DNA of 9,986 nucleotides from an uncultured Lachnospiraceae bacterium (lineage in GTDB: Bacteria; Bacillota; Clostridia; Lachnospirales; Lachnospiraceae). A program made the translations under genes and the position numbers. Under the pieces are notes generated by a model. That model had not been told where the DNA came from and did no database searches. It worked only from the letters and a program-made list of their open reading frames with translations. The DNA lies in the NCBI GenBank assembly GCA_900553305.1, contig USDI01000070.1, positions 1 through 9,986 on the forward strand, written 5' to 3'. Positions 6,903 through 9,986 of the stretch are shown piece after piece. How positions within the stretch are numbered: the first letter of the stretch is position 1; each line of letters starts with the position of its first letter.

Positions 6903-7608
6903 ATGCCAGTCCAAGTCTCTTGAATACTTCGTTGTAAGCTTCTTCTACATTTCCAAGGTCACGGCGGAAACGGTCCTTGTCCAGCTTTTCATTGGTGTTG
7001 ACATCCCACAGGCGACAGGTATCCGGAGATACTTCATCAGCTAAGAGGATCTCTCCATGAAAACGGCCAAACTCAATCTTGAAGTCAATGAGCCTGATAT
7101 CTGCCTGAAGGAAATAAGCCTTCAGTACCTCATTTACCTTAAAGGCATACTTTTTAATGGTATCGATCTCCTCCCAGGTAGCAAGTCCCAGGGCAACAGC
7201 GAAGTAGCTGTTGATCAGCGGATCACCCAAAGCATCATTTTTATAACTGAACTCAATGGTAGGCTCTTTAAAGGGGGTTCCCTCCGGTACTCCAAGACGC
7301 TTGCTGAAGCTTCCTGCGGCCACATTACGGATAATAACCTCTAAAGGTACAATATCGACCTTCTTTACAGCAGTTTCACGGTCACTCAGTTCCTCAATCA
7401 GATGGGTTGGTACCCCTTCCTTTTCCAGAAGCTTGAATACGTGATTGGTCATACGGTTGTTGATGGCACCCTTTCCTACGATGGTTCCCTTCTTTTCGCC
7501 GTTGAAAGCAGTTGCATCATCCTTGTAATCCACGATAACAACATCCGGATCCTCTGTTGCAAATACCTTCTTTGCCTTTCCTTCATAAAGCTGTTCCATT
7601 TTTTTCAT
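6901..7608 (-). CDS. purC: SAICAR synthetase (phosphoribosylaminoimidazole-succinocarboxamide synthase)
   Basis: PurC joins CAIR and aspartate with ATP to make SAICAR, the substrate that PurB then cleaves. The 235-residue length is standard for a stand-alone bacterial enzyme. Both family signatures are present: VPLEVIIRNVAAGS at 87-100 and LIDFKIEFG at 173-181. The N-terminal EGKAKKVF and the KDDATAFN segment (29-36) are also typical. The start ATG follows GGAGG by 6 bases, and the downstream Met4 is less well placed. It lies 77 bp after the ABC ATPase gene. No good promoter and no purine riboswitch-like fold is visible in that gap, so transcription from the transporter genes is possible. It ends 10 bp before purB. 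Confidence 0.97.
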   Translation of the reverse strand: MKKMEQLYEGKAKKVFATEDPDVVIVDYKDDATAFNGEKKGTIVGKGAINNRMTNHVFKLLEKEGVPTHLIEELSDRETAVKKVDIVPLEVIIRNVAAGSFSKRLGVPEGTPFKEPTIEFSYKNDALGDPLINSYFAVALGLATWEEIDTIKKYAFKVNEVLKAYFLQADIRLIDFKIEFGRFHGEILLADEVSPDTCRLWDVNTNEKLDKDRFRRDLGNVEEAYNEVFKRLGLA

Positions 7609-7638
7609 GATTATCCTCCATTTGAAAGTTTATATTTG

Positions 7639-7667
7639 AAAGAAACATCGGTCTCCCCATGTTCTTT
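7639..7667 (-). promoter_or_regulatory. Imperfect hairpin between the ABC ATPase gene and purC
   Basis: On the minus strand AAAGAACATGG can pair with a downstream CC-x-ATGTTTCTTT, with one bulged base on each level and a 5-base loop. The 3' side is T-rich but interrupted (TTTCTTTC). It could be a leaky terminator that lowers transcription from the transporter into purC, or a chance fold. No PurR-like operator was recognised in the 77-bp gap. Confidence 0.35.
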
Positions 7668-7685
7668 ACAAGCAATAAAATCCGA

Positions 7686-8447
7686 TCAGGCGTTCAGTTT
7701 TCCGATAAATTCCTTCACCCGTTCATTTTCAGAAGCAAAAATCTCCTCCGGAGTTCCCTGCATCTTAATATGACCGCCTTCCATGAAAATGATTTTGTCA
7801 GACACTTCTTTTGCAAACTGCATTTCATGTGTGACAATGATCATGGTCATATGCTGCTTTGCCAGTTCCTTAATAACCTTAAGCACCTCCACCGTAAGCT
7901 CCGGATCAAGTGCGGAAGTAGGTTCATCAAAAAAGAGAATCTGGGGCTGCAGGGCCAGTGCCCTTGCAATCGAAACTCTCTGCTGCTGTCCTCCGGAAAG
8001 CTGGCACGGATAGGCATCTGCCTTATCGGCAAGTCCAAGCTGCTCTAAAAGCTTCTTTGCTCTCTCCACAGCCTCTTCCTTCGGTACTTTATCGACACAG
8101 ACCGGTGCGTCTGTAATATTCTTCAATACGGTATAATGCGGAAACAGATTGAAATTCTGGAAAACCAGTCCGAAATACTTGCGGATCTGCTTTAATTTCG
8201 CCTTGGAGGCATACACACACTTTCCATTCTCTTCCTTCGCTGCTGCTTCTCCAAGATAAATGAGGTCTCCTCCATCCATCTTTTCAAGTAAAGTTGCACA
8301 TCGAAGGATCGTGGACTTTCCGGAACCGGACGGTCCGATGATCGAAACCACCTCACCGCGGTGCACCTCTAAGGAAATGTCCTCCAGTACATGCAGGTCA
8401 CCGAAATGCTTTCTGATATGATTCATCTGTAATAAAGTTTCACTCAT
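7686..8447 (-). CDS. Polar amino acid ABC transporter ATP-binding protein (GlnQ/ArtP-type)
   Basis: This is the cytoplasmic ATPase that powers the importer made with the neighbouring permease and binding protein. All nucleotide-binding motifs are intact: Walker A GPSGSGKST (38-46), Q-loop glutamine Q97 in LVFQNFNLFPH, signature LSGGQQQR (150-157), Walker B ILFFDEP (170-176) and switch histidine H207 in IIVTHEMQFA. The FNLFPH wording and the 253-residue length are characteristic of the polar amino acid subfamily. About 15 extra residues lie between Walker A and the Q-loop (around 68-83, EAAAKEENGKC). The ATG at 8447 sits 8 bases after AGGAGG. A GTG three codons earlier overlaps that site and is unlikely to be used. 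It begins 12 bp after the permease stop. Substrate is not determined. Confidence 0.94.
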   Translation of the reverse strand: MSETLLQMNHIRKHFGDLHVLEDISLEVHRGEVVSIIGPSGSGKSTILRCATLLEKMDGGDLIYLGEAAAKEENGKCVYASKAKLKQIRKYFGLVFQNFNLFPHYTVLKNITDAPVCVDKVPKEEAVERAKKLLEQLGLADKADAYPCQLSGGQQQRVSIARALALQPQILFFDEPTSALDPELTVEVLKVIKELAKQHMTMIIVTHEMQFAKEVSDKIIFMEGGHIKMQGTPEEIFASENERVKEFIGKLNA

Positions 8448-8455
8448 TCCGGCCA

Positions 8456-8461
8456 CCTCCT
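8456..8461 (-). promoter_or_regulatory. Ribosome binding site of the ATPase gene fused to the permease stop codon
   Basis: The minus strand reads CATTAGGAGGTGG: the permease stop TAG is part of the AGGAGG site, 8 bases before the ATPase ATG. It decides the ATPase start in favour of the ATG over the in-frame GTG, and fits coupled synthesis of the two membrane-complex subunits. Confidence 0.82.
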
Positions 8462-9107
8462 AATGATAATAGTCCATGGATTTCTCAATCCGTTCCATAA
8501 TCGCTGCCACAAGCAGGTTAAAGATATAATAAAACACACCGGCTGCCATCAGCGGCATAATGCTCGTTTCGGCTGCTGCAATCTGCTTGGCAAGCGTAAA
8601 CATCTCTGCCTGCGACAAAACAAAGGCAAGAGACGTATCCTTCACTAAGGTAATCGTTTCATTCGTAATCGACGGCAGAATCCGTTTCATCACCTGTGGG
8701 AAAATGATCTTGAAGAAGGTCTGCACCTTCCCATAGCCCAGAATTTCTGCGGCCTCATACTGTCCCACCGGCATGGATTCAATTCCTCCACGGTAAATCT
8801 CTGCGAAGTATGCTGCATAGTTCACCGCAAAGGCAATAATGATCGCAGGAAACCGGTATCCCTTCAGATTACTGCCAAATAAATAGTACGGTCCGAAGTA
8901 TACCACAATCAACTGCAGCATCAGCGGCGTACCTCTCATAATAGAAATATATATCTTACTGATACCTTTTAGCAACACATTTTTTGACATTCTGCCAAAA
9001 GCCACCAAAAGTCCCAATGGTAACGAAAAAAATAACGTCAGAAAAAAGATTTCTACCGTTACCAACATTCCCTGTCCCAATTGCAATATAATTGTCTGAA
9101 AATTCAT
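8460..9107 (-). CDS. Polar amino acid ABC transporter permease (HisM/GlnP family)
   Basis: This 215-residue inner-membrane subunit has about five hydrophobic spans, near 12-36, 52-75, 87-105, 155-170 and 186-205. The EAA loop that docks onto the ATPase spans 118-138 (EAAEILGYGKVQTFF, then IIFPQ). The MRGTPLMLQL segment (57-66) is the usual HisM/GlnP-family signature. The ATG follows AGGAG by 6 bases. A single permease gene suggests a homodimeric channel, as in many GlnP- and ArtQM-like systems, though a second permease could be encoded elsewhere. The gene follows the binding protein after a hairpin and overlaps the ATPase ribosome binding site with its stop codon. Confidence 0.94.
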   Translation of the reverse strand: MNFQTIILQLGQGMLVTVEIFFLTLFFSLPLGLLVAFGRMSKNVLLKGISKIYISIMRGTPLMLQLIVVYFGPYYLFGSNLKGYRFPAIIIAFAVNYAAYFAEIYRGGIESMPVGQYEAAEILGYGKVQTFFKIIFPQVMKRILPSITNETITLVKDTSLAFVLSQAEMFTLAKQIAAAETSIMPLMAAGVFYYIFNLLVAAIMERIEKSMDYYH

Positions 9108-9143
9108 ACCCTACTCCTGTGTATTTAAGTTGACATAACTATT

Positions 9144-9171
9144 CAGGGGCAGAATCTTCATTCTGCCCCTG
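9144..9171 (-). promoter_or_regulatory. Strong intercistronic hairpin after the binding-protein gene
   Basis: A perfect 12-bp stem (CAGGGGCAGAAT and its complement) closes a 4-base loop (GAAG on the minus strand), 10 bases past the binding-protein stop. It is GC-rich, but no T-run follows on the minus strand, so it is a poor terminator. Such hairpins are known in binding-protein ABC operons to protect the upstream mRNA and allow more binding protein than permease. That role is inferred here from position. Confidence 0.7.
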
Positions 9172-9181
9172 GAACACTTCT

Positions 9182-9986
9182 TTATTTGCCTAAGCAAACG
9201 CTGTCCTCCAAGCCATACTTCTTTGCAATTTCCATAAAGGTTCCGTCCTCTGCCATCTCAAGCAGGGTGGATTCTACCTGATCCTTTAATTCGGTGTTAC
9301 CAAGCTTAAAGCCGATACCATACTGTTCAGTTGCAAGCTTTTCATCAAGGATCACAAAACCGTCCCCTCTTGATTCCAACTGATAATCTGCAACTCCGAT
9401 ATCTACAGCAATCGCATCCACGGCACCTGCATCCAGGTTCAGGAATCCGGTATTGTAATCTGCAAACTGTGTCATCTCTGCAAAGGTTGCTGCCAGATCT
9501 GCTGCATCTCCTTCGAGGGCTGCCAGTGCGGAAGAATCCTTCTGCACTCCGACGATCTTACCTGCAAGATCTGCTGGAGATGTGATTCCGGAATCTGCCT
9601 TTACAACAAATACCTGACTGTTATCTACATAAGGAACGGTGAAGGTGTACTGATCTTCACGTCCGTTCATGGTGAATCCGTTCCAGATACAGTCAATGGA
9701 ACCGGAGCTTAATTCCATATCCTTGGCATCCCAGTCGATCGGCTGCTTTACGAGTGTCCATCCGTTACGGTTGCATACCTCGGCAGCAAGCTCTAAGTCA
9801 AAGCCTGTATATTCCCCATTCTCATCCATATAACCATAAGGCGGGAACTCTGCATCAAATCCAACGGTAAAGGTTCTGCCCTCTGCGGAAGCATCTGCCT
9901 GTTCGCTGTCATTCTGTGTTTCCTCTGCCTGTGTGGTATCCTCCTGTGCCGTTGTATCCTGTGCGGTAGTCTCCTTAGCACCGCAT
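9182..9986 (-). CDS. Amino acid ABC transporter substrate-binding lipoprotein (N-terminus outside window)
   Basis: This gene runs off the right edge. The visible 267 codons start at a cysteine (9983-9985) followed by Gly-Ala-Lys. The codon before it ends in A, as for Ala or Gly, so this is very probably the lipobox cysteine and only the signal peptide is missing. A linker of about 35 residues rich in Thr, Gln, Glu and Asp (TTAQDTTAQEDTT) tethers the domain. The SBP_bac_3 fold begins around TFTVGFDAEFPPYGY, then GFDLELA (61-67), and includes IWNGFTMNGRED, with an arginine typical of amino acid carboxylate binding, and DAIAVDIGVADY. It ends EDSVCLGK. It captures a polar amino acid outside the membrane and delivers it to the permease encoded next. 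The ligand cannot be read from the sequence. Confidence 0.93.
   Translation of the reverse strand, partial: CGAKETTAQDTTAQEDTTQAEETQNDSEQADASAEGRTFTVGFDAEFPPYGYMDENGEYTGFDLELAAEVCNRNGWTLVKQPIDWDAKDMELSSGSIDCIWNGFTMNGREDQYTFTVPYVDNSQVFVVKADSGITSPADLAGKIVGVQKDSSALAALEGDAADLAATFAEMTQFADYNTGFLNLDAGAVDAIAVDIGVADYQLESRGDGFVILDEKLATEQYGIGFKLGNTELKDQVESTLLEMAEDGTFMEIAKKYGLEDSVCLGK

Noticed and set aside
6891..6914. Upstream TTG start for purB adding MDWHRRKG
   Set aside because: It lies inside purC and encodes the AGGAGG site itself. The ATG at 6890 has ideal spacing.
7609..7685. A purine riboswitch or promoter before purC
   Set aside because: At 77 bp with no purine-aptamer-like three-way junction, it does not fit a riboswitch. 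A TATAAA-like sequence near 7630 has no -35 partner.
8448..8456. Upstream GTG start for the ATPase adding three residues
   Set aside because: The GTG overlaps the ribosome binding site; the ATG 8 bases downstream of it is much better placed.

Overview
The window looks like a chromosomal stretch from a Gram-positive Clostridia bacterium, most likely Lachnospiraceae. The grounds are strong AGGAGG-type ribosome binding sites, moderate GC content, a lipoprotein-type ABC substrate-binding protein, and protein styles familiar from that family: a long eukaryote-like adenylosuccinate lyase, a variant ThyX, and a PurF-like protein starting MGGFFG. Family assignment is by recognition only; the genus cannot be named.

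Layout. Bases 2-88 hold the last 28 codons of an unidentified plus-strand gene. Bases 89-628 are a convergent intergenic region. It contains a large imperfect inverted repeat (about 252-471) around a 10-bp hairpin, and its nature is unknown. Every other gene lies on the minus strand, so the order below runs from the right end of the window leftward.

First comes a polar amino acid ABC importer: lipid-anchored binding protein (cut by the window edge at its lipobox cysteine), permease, ATPase. It has a strong intercistronic hairpin after the binding-protein gene. Next, 77 bp further on, is a purine cluster: purC, purB and a purF-like gene. It ends at a clear intrinsic terminator (3896-3932). After that come three tightly packed genes: a radical SAM/SPASM-like enzyme, an LPG_synthase_TM (UPF0104-type) multi-span membrane protein, and thyX. 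The last two overlap by 26 bp.

How the genes fit together. PurC makes SAICAR, and PurB splits SAICAR to AICAR and adenylosuccinate to AMP. The PurF-like protein keeps the PRPP-binding phosphoribosyltransferase domain and cysteines matching the Fe-S ligands of the Bacillus-type enzyme. It has lost the N-terminal cysteine nucleophile and the glutamine-binding motifs of the glutaminase domain. It therefore probably cannot draw nitrogen from glutamine, and may use ammonia, an external amidotransferase, or do something else. The transporter upstream could supply an amino acid used in purine synthesis, but its substrate cannot be read from sequence. The radical SAM and membrane-protein pair suggests membrane-lipid or cell-envelope chemistry, which is a hypothesis only. 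ThyX makes dTMP and seems to share their transcript.

The strongest leads are the PurF-like protein, the uncharacterised radical SAM/membrane-protein/thyX operon, and the inverted-repeat element at 252-471. No CRISPR array, tRNA, rRNA, intact insertion sequence or prophage was seen.
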